Shown here piece after piece: positions 25,803 through 34,549 of a DNA stretch of 64,000 nt (its first letter is position 1; each line of letters opens with the position of its first letter). The stretch spans positions 1 to 64,000 of the forward strand of contig NZ_PYAW01000011.1 in assembly GCF_003014755.1 (NCBI RefSeq). Reading direction: 5' to 3'. The translations under genes were made by a program, and so were the position numbers. The stretch is from Chitinophaga niastensis. Its GTDB lineage: Bacteria > Bacteroidota > Bacteroidia > Chitinophagales > Chitinophagaceae. The notes beneath the pieces are model-generated. The model made no database searches. It was not told where the DNA came from and saw only the letters and a program-made list of their open reading frames with translations.

Positions 25803-27032
25803 ATGGCAGGAAAAATTAAAGTTGCTAATCCGGTTGTAGAACTGGATGGTGATGAGATGACACGAATCATCTGGAAATTCATCAAGGACAAACTGATACT
25901 TCCATACCTGGATGTTGAAATTAAATACTATGACTTGGGCATGGAGCATCGTGATGCTACCAACGATCAGGTAACCATTGACGCAGCAAATGCTATCAGG
26001 GAAGTAGGTGTTGGTATCAAATGTGCTACCATCACTCCGGATGAAGACCGTGTAAAGGAATTCAGCCTGAAACAAATGTGGAAATCACCTAACGGCACTA
26101 TCCGTAATATCCTGGATGGTACTGTATTCCGTGAGCCTATTGTAATGAAAAACGTACCACGCCTGGTGCCTAACTGGACAGCTCCTATCTGCATCGGTCG
26201 TCACGCTTTTGGTGATCAGTACCGCGCTACCGATTTCGTAACAAAAGGTAAAGGTAAACTCACTATCAAATTTGAAGGTGAAAACGGTGAAGTTATCGAA
26301 CACGAAGTATACAACTTCAAAGGCGATGGCGTAGCACTGGCTATGTACAACACGGACGAATCTATCAAAGGCTTTGCACGTGCATGTTTCAACCAGGCAC
26401 TGATGAAAAAATGGCCTTTGTACCTGAGTACAAAAAACACCATCCTGAAAAAATATGATGGTCGCTTCAAAGATATCTTCGAAGAAATCTATCAACAGGA
26501 ATTTAAAACTCAATTCCAGGCAAATGGCTTAACCTATGAGCACCGCCTCATTGATGACATGGTGGCCAGCGCACTGAAATGGCACGGTAACTTTGTATGG
26601 GCTTGTAAAAACTACGATGGCGACGTACAATCTGATACCGTTGCACAAGGTTTTGGCTCCCTCGGTCTGATGACTTCTACACTCATCACTCCTGATGGTA
26701 AAACAATGGAAGCAGAAGCTGCACACGGCACTGTAACCCGCCACTACCGCGATCATCAGGCAGGTAAACCAACTTCTACCAATCCAATTGCTTCCATCTT
26801 TGCATGGACACGCGGTCTGGAATTCCGTGGTAAACTGGACAACAACCAACAACTGATCAACTTCTGTAATGCCCTGGAACAGGTTTGTATTGAAACTGTT
26901 GAAAGTGGTAAAATGACAAAAGATCTGGCAGTTTGTATCCACGGTAATAAAGTAGAACACGGTAAACATTACCTGTATACTGAAGAATTCCTGCAAGAAC
27001 TGGATACTGCACTGAAAGCAAAGCTGGCGTAA
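25803..27032 (+). CDS. NADP-dependent isocitrate dehydrogenase, eukaryotic-like (type II) subfamily
   Basis: 409 residues from the ATG at 25803; the ORF opens 45 bases earlier but family members begin MxxKIKVxNPVVELDGDEMTR. It carries the type II hallmarks: KCATITPDEDRVKEF, KSPNGTIRNILDGTVFREPI, SDTVAQGFGSLGLMTS, and the NADP loop AAHGTVTRHYRDHQ, whose Arg-His pair matches human IDH1. It duplicates the reaction of the gene just upstream but descends from a different subfamily. Confidence 0.95.
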   Translation: MAGKIKVANPVVELDGDEMTRIIWKFIKDKLILPYLDVEIKYYDLGMEHRDATNDQVTIDAANAIREVGVGIKCATITPDEDRVKEFSLKQMWKSPNGTIRNILDGTVFREPIVMKNVPRLVPNWTAPICIGRHAFGDQYRATDFVTKGKGKLTIKFEGENGEVIEHEVYNFKGDGVALAMYNTDESIKGFARACFNQALMKKWPLYLSTKNTILKKYDGRFKDIFEEIYQQEFKTQFQANGLTYEHRLIDDMVASALKWHGNFVWACKNYDGDVQSDTVAQGFGSLGLMTSTLITPDGKTMEAEAAHGTVTRHYRDHQAGKPTSTNPIASIFAWTRGLEFRGKLDNNQQLINFCNALEQVCIETVESGKMTKDLAVCIHGNKVEHGKHYLYTEEFLQELDTALKAKLA

Positions 27033-27156
27033 GCTTTTAGCAGTTAGCTATTAGCTTTTAGCATAAATGACTGAAGCGAAGAGACAAGCGGATATTTAAT
27101 AAATCGCTTTGATCTTCGCTTCAGTCATTTATGCTAAAAGCTAATAGCTAATAGCT
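27031..27156. repeat. Palindromic element, period-7 arms plus GAAGCGAAGA core
   Basis: Arms 27045-27082 and 27113-27150 read as perfect 38-base reverse complements; TAGCNNT words extend further to the left. The core (CTGAAGCGAAGA) closely resembles the one at 25563. It fills the gap between two convergent genes and begins within the TAA stop of the type II IDH. Confidence 0.92.
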
Positions 27157-27161
27157 AAATA

Positions 27162-28832
27162 CTAGTACTTCATCTTCTTCCTCAACACCTTATCTTCTCC
27201 ATAAATATCATCATAAAAAACAAGCGTACCGTGCTGTCCTTCAGCAGTAAAGTAACGCAGGTAAATAGGAATATGCTGGGGAAGGTCCACCTGTTTCTTT
27301 TCTTCGCGGGCCAGCCACACACTGATACTATCACCCTTGTGCCCTGTACTGTCTGTACGCACCAGGTAATGTGCTAAACTATCCCATTGCTGCACACGCA
27401 CACAACCATGACTCATGGCGCGCATGGAGTTCTTGAATAATCCACGGTTGTTGGTATCATGCAAATACACACTGAATTTATTGCGGAAATTAAATTTCAT
27501 GATGCCCAGTGAATTATCTATTCCGTCCATCTGCCGCAGCACATAAGGGAAATGCCCTTTACTGAGTTTCGTCCAGTCTATCGTTAACGGATCTACGGTA
27601 TTACCATCTTTATCTATTACTTCCAGGTTTTTGGAAGCGAGATATCCTACATTCTTCCTGATAGCCGGCAACATTTCCTTAAACACAATGCTGTAAGGTA
27701 CACGCCAGTAAGGATACAGCATGAAGTTGGTCATGTATGAATTCAGCAGCGGTGTACGTGTATGTGGTGCTCCTACAATTACGCGGGATTCCATCATTAC
27801 CTCTCCGCTATCTACCACCCGTAACATATAACCAGGAAGATTTACCATGATATAACGCGCAGGCAATGTATCAGGTAATTTCCGCCACCGGTCCATGTTT
27901 ACAGCTGCCTGCATGATCCAGTCGTGCATAGATCTGTTCAGTGCTATCACCGTTCTTTTACCGGCAACGCCATCCTGATAAATGTTAAATTCTTTCTGAA
28001 ATGCTTTGATACCGGATTTTAATATCGTTGTATCTGTTGCATGACCGGTAGTATCAAGATGCCCGCTTTGCACCAGGCGGTTCATCACCAGCTGCTTGAA
28101 AGCCGCAGTATCAGTATAATTCAGTGGCAAAGTATCCCAATGATGATGGTTGTATTTTGATTTGAAAGTTTGTATACCTTCTTTCAATGCTATATATCCT
28201 TCATGGGTAGGCTCCAGTTCATGCAGGATATTAGTCACATTTTTTTCCTGTAAGGCCTGCTGCAATTTTGTGATGAGCACCTTATCTGTGTACAATGAAT
28301 CTGCTTTCAGGGTAATACTATCCCGTGGTGCTGCACCGAAATGCAGGTCAGACGCCATTCTCATGAAGGCATCCGTCATCAGTATATCTACCTTTGCCCA
28401 TAAAGCAGCATCTTTTTTTGTGGTAGCATCGTTGCTCATTTGCTGCCAGGCAGCCGTGAGGGCTGGTTCATGGTATTGAGCCGGCAACAACCCTACATCC
28501 TCCGCATGCTGTATCATGTTTAACATAGAATCCGCAGCGGGATTGGCTACGCCGTCTCTTGACCATTGGCCGGTATGTTTGCTTTGCTCGTAAAAATCCT
28601 GAATGGCTGTGGATCTGAAGGCTTGTAAACTGTCTTCCAGCTGTCCTTCATTGTCTTTCAGGGCAGACAAACGTTCCGTGATATTATCTGTTATCACTTC
28701 ATCCACTTGTCTGATGTTTGCTACAATCTGTTTTTGTTTGGGGGCGGTATGCTTCTTTTTATTTCCACAGGCTAACAATAAGCACATTCCAGATCCGCAT
28801 AACAAACTGATAATAAAAATCTTGTTCTTCAT
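27162..28832 (-). CDS. L,D-transpeptidase (YcbB-like), lipoprotein
   Basis: 556 residues. The lipobox LLAC (Cys about 22) anchors it. A helical substrate-binding region (about 60-240) precedes a peptidoglycan-binding-like helix set (about 255-300, GIKAFQKEFNIYQDGVAGKRTVIALN). The YkuD catalytic domain (about 330-500) has MSHGCVRVQQW with the active Cys and the preceding His. The order matches E. coli YcbB/LdtD, which makes 3-3 cross-links in peptidoglycan. Single gene; it converges on the type II IDH across a palindromic element. Confidence 0.93.
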   Translation of the reverse strand: MKNKIFIISLLCGSGMCLLLACGNKKKHTAPKQKQIVANIRQVDEVITDNITERLSALKDNEGQLEDSLQAFRSTAIQDFYEQSKHTGQWSRDGVANPAADSMLNMIQHAEDVGLLPAQYHEPALTAAWQQMSNDATTKKDAALWAKVDILMTDAFMRMASDLHFGAAPRDSITLKADSLYTDKVLITKLQQALQEKNVTNILHELEPTHEGYIALKEGIQTFKSKYNHHHWDTLPLNYTDTAAFKQLVMNRLVQSGHLDTTGHATDTTILKSGIKAFQKEFNIYQDGVAGKRTVIALNRSMHDWIMQAAVNMDRWRKLPDTLPARYIMVNLPGYMLRVVDSGEVMMESRVIVGAPHTRTPLLNSYMTNFMLYPYWRVPYSIVFKEMLPAIRKNVGYLASKNLEVIDKDGNTVDPLTIDWTKLSKGHFPYVLRQMDGIDNSLGIMKFNFRNKFSVYLHDTNNRGLFKNSMRAMSHGCVRVQQWDSLAHYLVRTDSTGHKGDSISVWLAREEKKQVDLPQHIPIYLRYFTAEGQHGTLVFYDDIYGEDKVLRKKMKY

Positions 28833-28975
28833 CTGCAGTAAATCGCTATAGTAAAGATAGGGATTTGCAAATACTGTGCTGAAAATATTTATTTACAACA
28901 ATCTTTTTTCATAAATAATGATTGCATAAACCTCAATATGCTGGTAAGTATTTTTTTCATTTCCGGATTTTTTAA

Positions 28976-29004
28976 AAAGAGGCTACGATGCGCAGTAGCC
29001 TCTC
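28976..29004 (-). terminator. Terminator of the copper-type operon
   Basis: The stem GAGGCTAC/GTAGCCTC (28979-28986 with 28995-29002) has an 8-base loop and, on the - strand, a downstream T-rich run. It lies about 50 bases past the stop of the HMA-AraC gene. Confidence 0.75.
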
Positions 29005-29052
29005 TTAAAACTAAAACTAAAACAACTAACTTTTATGTCCTTCCGGTATATA

Positions 29053-29625
29053 CTAAAGCTTGTCCAGTGGTATACGCTCAGGGGCTTTCAATTGCTTAAA
29101 CTGACTGGGAGTAAGACCGGTTACTTTTTTGAATTGTCCTGAAAGATGTGCTACACTGCTGTATCCCATCTTGTAACTAATTTCACTTAAACTTAATTCA
29201 TTGTATACCAGTAACTCCTTCACCCTTTCAATTTTCTGCTGAATAATATACTGCTCTATGGTAGTGCCTTCTGTTTCAGAAAAAAGATTACTGAGATAAT
29301 GATAGTCCTTCTGCAACTTTCCTGCCAGCAAAGTGGAAAAATTTTCCTTCATTTCATCCAGTTCTGAATGATGCACCGTTTGTACTACAATACTTTTTAT
29401 ACCGGCAATCAATTGTTGTTTTTTATCATCTATCAGTAGAAATCCTTCTGCCTGTAATCCCAGCGCTACCTGCTGCAACTGTTGCTCAGTAAGTGTTCCT
29501 TCAACTACCGCTTTTCCCAGTTGTATATCCTGTACAGTGAAATGCTGCGTTTCCAGCGTTGTTTTCACCACTTTTATACAGCGCGGACAAACCATATTTT
29601 TTATGAACAGATCGGTTGTCTGCAT
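29053..29625 (-). CDS. HMA-AraC fusion regulator, probably copper-responsive
   Basis: 190 residues. The N terminus (about 1-65) is a heavy-metal-associated fold with MVCPRC (Cys 13 and 16) in the position of the MxCxxC metal site. The C-terminal part (about 95-185) is an AraC-type double HTH (LSLSEISYKMGYSSVAHLSGQFKKVTGLTPSQFK). I infer that metal binding at the CxxC controls DNA binding. It is the last gene of a four-gene unit with an HMA protein, an outer-membrane protein and an HYC_CC_PP protein. Confidence 0.85.
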   Translation of the reverse strand: MQTTDLFIKNMVCPRCIKVVKTTLETQHFTVQDIQLGKAVVEGTLTEQQLQQVALGLQAEGFLLIDDKKQQLIAGIKSIVVQTVHHSELDEMKENFSTLLAGKLQKDYHYLSNLFSETEGTTIEQYIIQQKIERVKELLVYNELSLSEISYKMGYSSVAHLSGQFKKVTGLTPSQFKQLKAPERIPLDKL

Positions 29626-29631
29626 GCCATT

Positions 29632-30495
29632 CTATTTTTTAATGTTGAAAATATTATGTTCAAATCTTATTAAAAACGAGTTGAATGTATTACGGGGCAT
29701 ATCTCCTGCAAGCTGCGTACGATAAGATAGGTCCAGCCGTGTGGTGCTGTTAAAAATAAACTGTATAGCAGGGGCAATATCCAGGTACGAACCACGGCCT
29801 GCCGCATCTGTATTGGTTTTCCCAAGTAATTCCAGGTACAGGTTTAAATTGGTTTGCTGGAAATTTTTATATTTCACCGGCAGTACCAGGTACCCTGCAG
29901 AAAGGCTATAATTTACGGAATTCTTAGAGAAATCGTCCGGAATATTATCTTTCACATTGTTCATATAACGTGAATACCCCAACGTAGTTGACAATGCCAG
30001 CTTATGTAACAACTGCGTAGCTATTACTCCACCTGAAACACCAGAAGTAGCTCCTTCCAGATCCAGCTCTTTGTTATCGTAAGGCCGTACATTATGTGCG
30101 CCGTCAGATAACGCCGGGTAATATGGATTGTCGATTATGGAAGCTTTTGCATATGCTGCCATACGAAAATGTGCATGCTGCTGGTCCGATGACAGGAAGC
30201 GGTATTTCGCATAAAAACTTCCTCCTTCCACCCTGATGGAGGATTGCATCATATTGGAAGCATAACCGATTACATGCAGCATGAGCTTTTTATTAACGCC
30301 CCACATCACCTCTGGTTCAAAGCGCATACCCGTAGTTCCGCTATTCTCCATATTAAAGAACTTATTGGTAAGTCTTATTCCCAGTGAGTTTGCAGGCATA
30401 TTACTGGCCGGCTCCGTATTTACGTATAATTCCTGTGCGGTGACAAAGCCACTGGTGGCAAAGAGGACCACTGCTATCATTAAAAATTTCTTCAT
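29632..30495 (-). CDS. Outer-membrane beta-barrel-like protein of the copper-type operon
   Basis: 287 residues with a signal peptide (about 1-20). The mature protein is built of alternating amphipathic strands ending in FLIRFEHNIFNIKK, typical of Bacteroidota outer-membrane proteins. No enzymatic motif. It lies 14 bases after the HMA gene and 6 before the AraC gene, so a role in metal traffic across the outer membrane is plausible but inferred from context only. Confidence 0.65.
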   Translation of the reverse strand: MKKFLMIAVVLFATSGFVTAQELYVNTEPASNMPANSLGIRLTNKFFNMENSGTTGMRFEPEVMWGVNKKLMLHVIGYASNMMQSSIRVEGGSFYAKYRFLSSDQQHAHFRMAAYAKASIIDNPYYPALSDGAHNVRPYDNKELDLEGATSGVSGGVIATQLLHKLALSTTLGYSRYMNNVKDNIPDDFSKNSVNYSLSAGYLVLPVKYKNFQQTNLNLYLELLGKTNTDAAGRGSYLDIAPAIQFIFNSTTRLDLSYRTQLAGDMPRNTFNSFLIRFEHNIFNIKK

Positions 30496-30509
30496 AAACC
30501 AAACAAGTA

Positions 30510-31055
30510 TTAAATGGTAACGTGATAAACCCTTTTAGAAGCTGGTGCAATAGCAGGTTTACAGCAATCCCCTATCATGCCTGTTTTGTAGCAGGACATA
30601 CTTGTTTCAGTACTGAATTTTTTAAATGCTTTTGAGGAAACGAATCCTTTGTCGATAACAGTAACGTCTTTAATTCCTTTTAATACCTGGTTCTTCACAT
30701 CCATAAAATGTAAGGTGTTGCCGGCAAAAGCAACATGTGCATCATTCTGCACTTTTACCTCATCAAAATTGGCTGTCATTACCAGTTTTCCAACAGAAAA
30801 GCCGGCATCTTCCACCTTCTGTTTAATAGCATCAATACTTACCGGAACACCCGGTTTAAAGGATAAAACAAAGGTGGTATTATCGAGGTCGGTATCTATC
30901 TTATCAACAAAAGGCAGTGTTTCCAATGCTTCATAGGTAGCTTTTGAGCACATCGCACAGGTAAGACCCGTAGCCTGTACACTGGCCTTGGTAAATTGCG
31001 CTTGTGCGCCGAAAGTCAAGCCCAATGCGAACAGTATAATGGATATTGTTTTCAT
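30510..31055 (-). CDS. Periplasmic heavy-metal-associated (HMA) protein
   Basis: 181 residues. A signal peptide (1-20, ending AQA) is followed by an HMA domain with GLTCAMC (Cys 33 and 36) and the family's ferredoxin-like strand pattern. A C-terminal Cys cluster (SMSCYKTGMIGDCC) may bind more metal. Probably a periplasmic Cu(I) chaperone or buffer. It sits between the HYC_CC_PP gene and the outer-membrane protein gene. Confidence 0.85.
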   Translation of the reverse strand: MKTISIILFALGLTFGAQAQFTKASVQATGLTCAMCSKATYEALETLPFVDKIDTDLDNTTFVLSFKPGVPVSIDAIKQKVEDAGFSVGKLVMTANFDEVKVQNDAHVAFAGNTLHFMDVKNQVLKGIKDVTVIDKGFVSSKAFKKFSTETSMSCYKTGMIGDCCKPAIAPASKRVYHVTI

Positions 31056-31134
31056 GATCTGATTAATTATTAAATGAAGAAATTACAGCAATACTTTTGT
31101 TGTTCCGCGAGCAGAACCTTTAAGTAAGGCTGAA

Positions 31135-31524
31135 TCAGATCAGGAAAGTGCAGTTTTGCAGGAAAATGGGAGTAGTAGTAATATCGGGTGGATCATGTGT
31201 ATAACCACCGGTTAATATTTTTTGGACAGACAATGCCGGCACTGGCAATATTTTCACCGGTAACTGCAGGTCTGTAGCCATGGTAAAGTTCTGCTGCAGA
31301 GCCTGGGCGGCCTGGTGCGATTCGGTAACTTTACAAAATTTGAATTCATCCTTGCAACAACCCATGCTTTTTACCGGCTTATTGCATTTATTGCATTTTT
31401 CAGCCGGAGCCTCCTGCAATTCTACAGATGCCAGCTTGCCCATACAATAATGCACGTTTACTGCAAACCCGCTGGTAAGCGTGATATACAGGAAAGCAAA
31501 TAATATGGCAAAAAATCGTTTCAT
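31135..31524 (-). CDS. HYC_CC_PP family protein
   Basis: 129 residues from the ATG at 31524; the ORF to 31563 adds 13 residues ahead of a good signal peptide. The three name-giving motifs are present: VHYCMG (about 24-29), a CNKCNKP...GCCKDEF cluster in the middle, and HDPPD near the C terminus. The Cys/His content suggests metal binding in the periplasm. It is the promoter-proximal gene of the copper-type unit. Confidence 0.85.
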   Translation of the reverse strand: MKRFFAILFAFLYITLTSGFAVNVHYCMGKLASVELQEAPAEKCNKCNKPVKSMGCCKDEFKFCKVTESHQAAQALQQNFTMATDLQLPVKILPVPALSVQKILTGGYTHDPPDITTTPIFLQNCTFLI

Positions 31525-31603
31525 GATGAAATACAAAAGTAAGCCTAAATGGCGAAAGCACAAAGCAATACGCCCGGCGAGGCATATTGCTTTGTGTAAC
31601 TTC

Positions 31604-33580
31604 TTAATTGATAAACCACCATCTCAGGCCCACCCTCACATCAAAGTTATTGTAAGGATATAATGGTGCTGTATAGTTGTTTTTAGAAAAGAATGTATTC
31701 AGATTCTCTGCGCGTACATAGGCAGAGAATGATTTGATACGGAAGTTGGCGAATGCAGCCAGATCGGGAAAATTATAGGTGATCTTCTGTTTATTCTGAT
31801 AGATGAACTGTCCGGTTAAAGGCGAATAATCATCTGCATAATAACCAGTATTATAGCGCACTTCAATACCGGTCATCAGGTTCAGGTTCGTATACAATTT
31901 CTTTTCAAAGGCAAAGCGGTTGCGGGTCCAGAAGGCTGGTACATTCAGTGGTGCATTGCCATGCAGCTGCTGAAAAGCAAGATCTATGTACCAGGCAAAT
32001 GGTTTCACGGTAATTTTTTTGCTAAACACCACCTGCAACAGGTTAAACAAAGAAGTATACTGATCGCTGTGATAATAATCCTTGAAATAAGTGTAGTTGG
32101 TAAACAGAAAATAGTTCACCGCCAAACTATATTGCAATTTTTTATTATCCGTGGCAAACTGCAGCTGGGTAGTATTTTCCTTGGCCAGATTGGAATTATA
32201 CCAGGTATCCCGGCTACTGTTGAAATACTTGTATACATAAGACGGCTCCCGGTTTACGTTGGTAAACGACAGTTTCATATCTCCCAGCAAGTCGCTGAGG
32301 TGTCGCCGCAACATGCCGGCCACACTGTAATCACCCATGTTTTGCCCTACCAGGTAAAACTCTCCTTTAGCAGAAAAGTCCCATTTCTTATTACGGGTTT
32401 TATTACGATATTCCCCATGCAGGGCCAGGTTGGTGAAGTTGATATCTGCATCCATAAAGGTGCCGGTAATGCTTTCAAACCTCGCTCCTATATTGATAAA
32501 GTGCCCCAGATTACCACGCATCGGAAACTGTATCAGCGACAGATCATTGGAGATCATTTTCCATACATGTTTCGCAGAGATGGTATCATTTGGAATAAAG
32601 GCCAGATTATAATGGGTCGTATAAAAGGTGGTATCCGGGCTTGTATCAATAAACTGATAATTATTGTTCTGGTAATTAAAAGTATACTGAACACGGAAAA
32701 CCGGATCAAATCTGTAGATATCCGTAGTGTCGTTGACATGAATAGAGTCTCCCTTGCCCCAGTCGTACTGCTGTTGTATCAGTAATCCTGTTTCCTGGTA
32801 CTGCGTTTTCACCGGAATGGTAGTACCGAAGAAACCATATGATTGTGAAGAAGTATTGCCCAGGAACACCGGAATGGTTTTCCGCTGTGTATAGTTTGGG
32901 TTGGTCAGAAAAGAATCGTTCCTGACCCCTCCGTTTTCTCCGCCATTGAGCTTATTGTAATAAAAACTGAAGTAGGTATTGGCGCGTTTGTTTTTGCTCT
33001 GATAACGGGCTGTAAGGCGGTAAGTATCGTGGTTCGTATTCTGCGAACGAAAGTAACCGGGTGCGTTTACCTTCCGATAGTCAAAAGCAAAGTTAAAGCG
33101 CCCTGTCCGGTTCTGGGTATGTGTTACCTGTATAACCTGTTCCTGCTTACTACCTACCAGGTACTGGAGTTCCGTATAAGGACGGGTAGTATAATAAAAA
33201 CGGGCACCTTCGTGCGTATTGGCGTATACATCATACGAGTGAAAACCGGCGTCAAAGCCAGGCTTCATCAGTGGTGAGTAGATAAGATTACGCGCAGCAC
33301 TACCACTGTTACCAAGCGTAGTATAAGTAGCTGGTACCTTCAGGAAATTCAACTGAAAATCAGTCACAGAAGAATCTATGACGAAATCCGTCGGCTCCCC
33401 CAGGTGCCGGTATGTAAGGGTAAGCGTATCCGGTTCGTGGTCATGCCTGGAAGTATCCCGCTGCATTTTACTACTACCGCCTCCGCCACCCATGCTGCCA
33501 AAGCGCCCTGTATTATACTGGGCCTTTAATTGATTCCCGCAAAAAAACAGCAGGGCTATGAAAATGAAAAGTTGCCTCAT
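31604..33580 (-). CDS. Putative porin (PF14121-type outer-membrane protein)
   Basis: 658 residues with a signal peptide (about 1-20) and a Gly/Ser-rich start of the mature chain (GSMGGGGGSSKM). The body is a long series of amphipathic beta strands ending VRLRWWFIN, with an aromatic last residue region suited to BAM recognition. The layout matches the Bacteroidota putative-porin family. No plug domain, so it is not a TonB receptor. The cargo is unknown. Confidence 0.8.
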   Translation of the reverse strand: MRQLFIFIALLFFCGNQLKAQYNTGRFGSMGGGGGSSKMQRDTSRHDHEPDTLTLTYRHLGEPTDFVIDSSVTDFQLNFLKVPATYTTLGNSGSAARNLIYSPLMKPGFDAGFHSYDVYANTHEGARFYYTTRPYTELQYLVGSKQEQVIQVTHTQNRTGRFNFAFDYRKVNAPGYFRSQNTNHDTYRLTARYQSKNKRANTYFSFYYNKLNGGENGGVRNDSFLTNPNYTQRKTIPVFLGNTSSQSYGFFGTTIPVKTQYQETGLLIQQQYDWGKGDSIHVNDTTDIYRFDPVFRVQYTFNYQNNNYQFIDTSPDTTFYTTHYNLAFIPNDTISAKHVWKMISNDLSLIQFPMRGNLGHFINIGARFESITGTFMDADINFTNLALHGEYRNKTRNKKWDFSAKGEFYLVGQNMGDYSVAGMLRRHLSDLLGDMKLSFTNVNREPSYVYKYFNSSRDTWYNSNLAKENTTQLQFATDNKKLQYSLAVNYFLFTNYTYFKDYYHSDQYTSLFNLLQVVFSKKITVKPFAWYIDLAFQQLHGNAPLNVPAFWTRNRFAFEKKLYTNLNLMTGIEVRYNTGYYADDYSPLTGQFIYQNKQKITYNFPDLAAFANFRIKSFSAYVRAENLNTFFSKNNYTAPLYPYNNFDVRVGLRWWFIN

Positions 33581-33599
33581 CCGAAAGTGACAAAAACGT

Positions 33600-34421
33600 T
33601 TATAGTTGCCGGATTAATTCACTAAAAATAAGCGTTAGCTTAGGTTCAGCCGCTTTGGCTGCTGCCAGTACCTCATCATGGGTGATCACATTTTCTTCCT
33701 CTCTGATTCCTATATCGGTGATCACACTCATGGCAAATACTTTCAAACCAGCATGTGCTGCTACAATAACTTCAGGCACAGTGCTCATTCCTACAGCGTC
33801 GCCGCCTATAATATGCATGTACTTATACTCTGCCCTTGTTTCAAAGGTAGGGCCTTGTACGCCTACATAAACACCGGTGTGTAAAGATATTTTATTCGTT
33901 GCGGCAATTTTATAGGCCGCCTCTATCAATGTTTTAGCATAAGGCTCGCTCATATCAGGGAAGCGCGGCCCCAGTGCATCCTCATTTCTGCCACGCAAAG
34001 GATGCTCTGGTTGCAGATTGATATGATCTCTGATGACCATCAGATCCCCCACATTAAATGCAGGATTCATGCCACCTGCTGCGTTGGAAATAAATAAAGT
34101 ATGAATTCCCAGGGCTTTCATCACCCGAACAGGAAAAGTTACCTGTTGCATGGAAAATCCTTCATAAAAATGGAAACGCCCTGCCATGGCCACTACAGGC
34201 TTCCCCTGCATATGCCCCAGAATTAATTTGCCAGAGTGACCTTCCACCGTAGATACCGGAAAATGCGGTATATCGCTGTATGAAATTTCTATCCTGTTTT
34301 CAATATCCTGTGCCAGGTTGCCTAATCCGCTACCTAATATAATACCCGCTACCGGCGCATCCTGCCAATGTTTTCTGATATACTCACCTGCTGCCGTGAT
34401 CTGTGCTGTTAGTTCACTCAT
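33600..34421 (-). CDS. Purine-nucleoside phosphorylase (trimeric PNP family)
   Basis: Cleaves purine nucleosides with phosphate to base plus ribose-1-phosphate in purine salvage. 273 residues from the ATG at 34421; the ORF adds four more codons. Signatures: GSGLGNLA (phosphate loop), VEGHSGKL, SNAAGGMNP, and QGPTFETRAEYKYM with the purine-binding Glu, then VGMSTVPEV. These mark the low-molecular-mass trimeric class. Confidence 0.93.
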   Translation of the reverse strand: MSELTAQITAAGEYIRKHWQDAPVAGIILGSGLGNLAQDIENRIEISYSDIPHFPVSTVEGHSGKLILGHMQGKPVVAMAGRFHFYEGFSMQQVTFPVRVMKALGIHTLFISNAAGGMNPAFNVGDLMVIRDHINLQPEHPLRGRNEDALGPRFPDMSEPYAKTLIEAAYKIAATNKISLHTGVYVGVQGPTFETRAEYKYMHIIGGDAVGMSTVPEVIVAAHAGLKVFAMSVITDIGIREEENVITHDEVLAAAKAAEPKLTLIFSELIRQL

Positions 34422-34467
34422 CTGTTTATACATTAATTAAAAGTCGGATTTAAAAAACAAACCCGCG

Positions 34468-34475
34468 CAAAGTTA
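34468..34475 (-). promoter_or_regulatory. -7 box TAACTTTG upstream of the PNP gene
   Basis: An exact TAnnTTTG match on the - strand, about 46 bases before the chosen start. No TTG at the ideal spacing. Confidence 0.5.
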
Positions 34476-34549
34476 TTTTTTAATTCACAAATGACTGCAG
34501 TTTTATATTTAAATCATAATGACCTAATTTAGCGGCAAATTTTATTCCG

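Noticed and set aside
25782..26996. Long - strand ORFs opposite the type II isocitrate dehydrogenase, and similar ones opposite icd, rpsA and mtaB
   Set aside because: They mirror the codon pattern of the real genes, have Phe/Cys/His-rich unlikely compositions and no recognisable domains.
24268..27032. icd and the second IDH as a simple tandem duplication
   Set aside because: The proteins belong to different subfamilies with different motifs, so they did not arise by local duplication.
31074..31127. A 17-codon + strand ORF with a Cys-Cys pair near the copper-type operon
   Set aside because: It is on the opposite strand to all neighbours, has no gene downstream to control and no terminator, so the Cys pair is probably chance.
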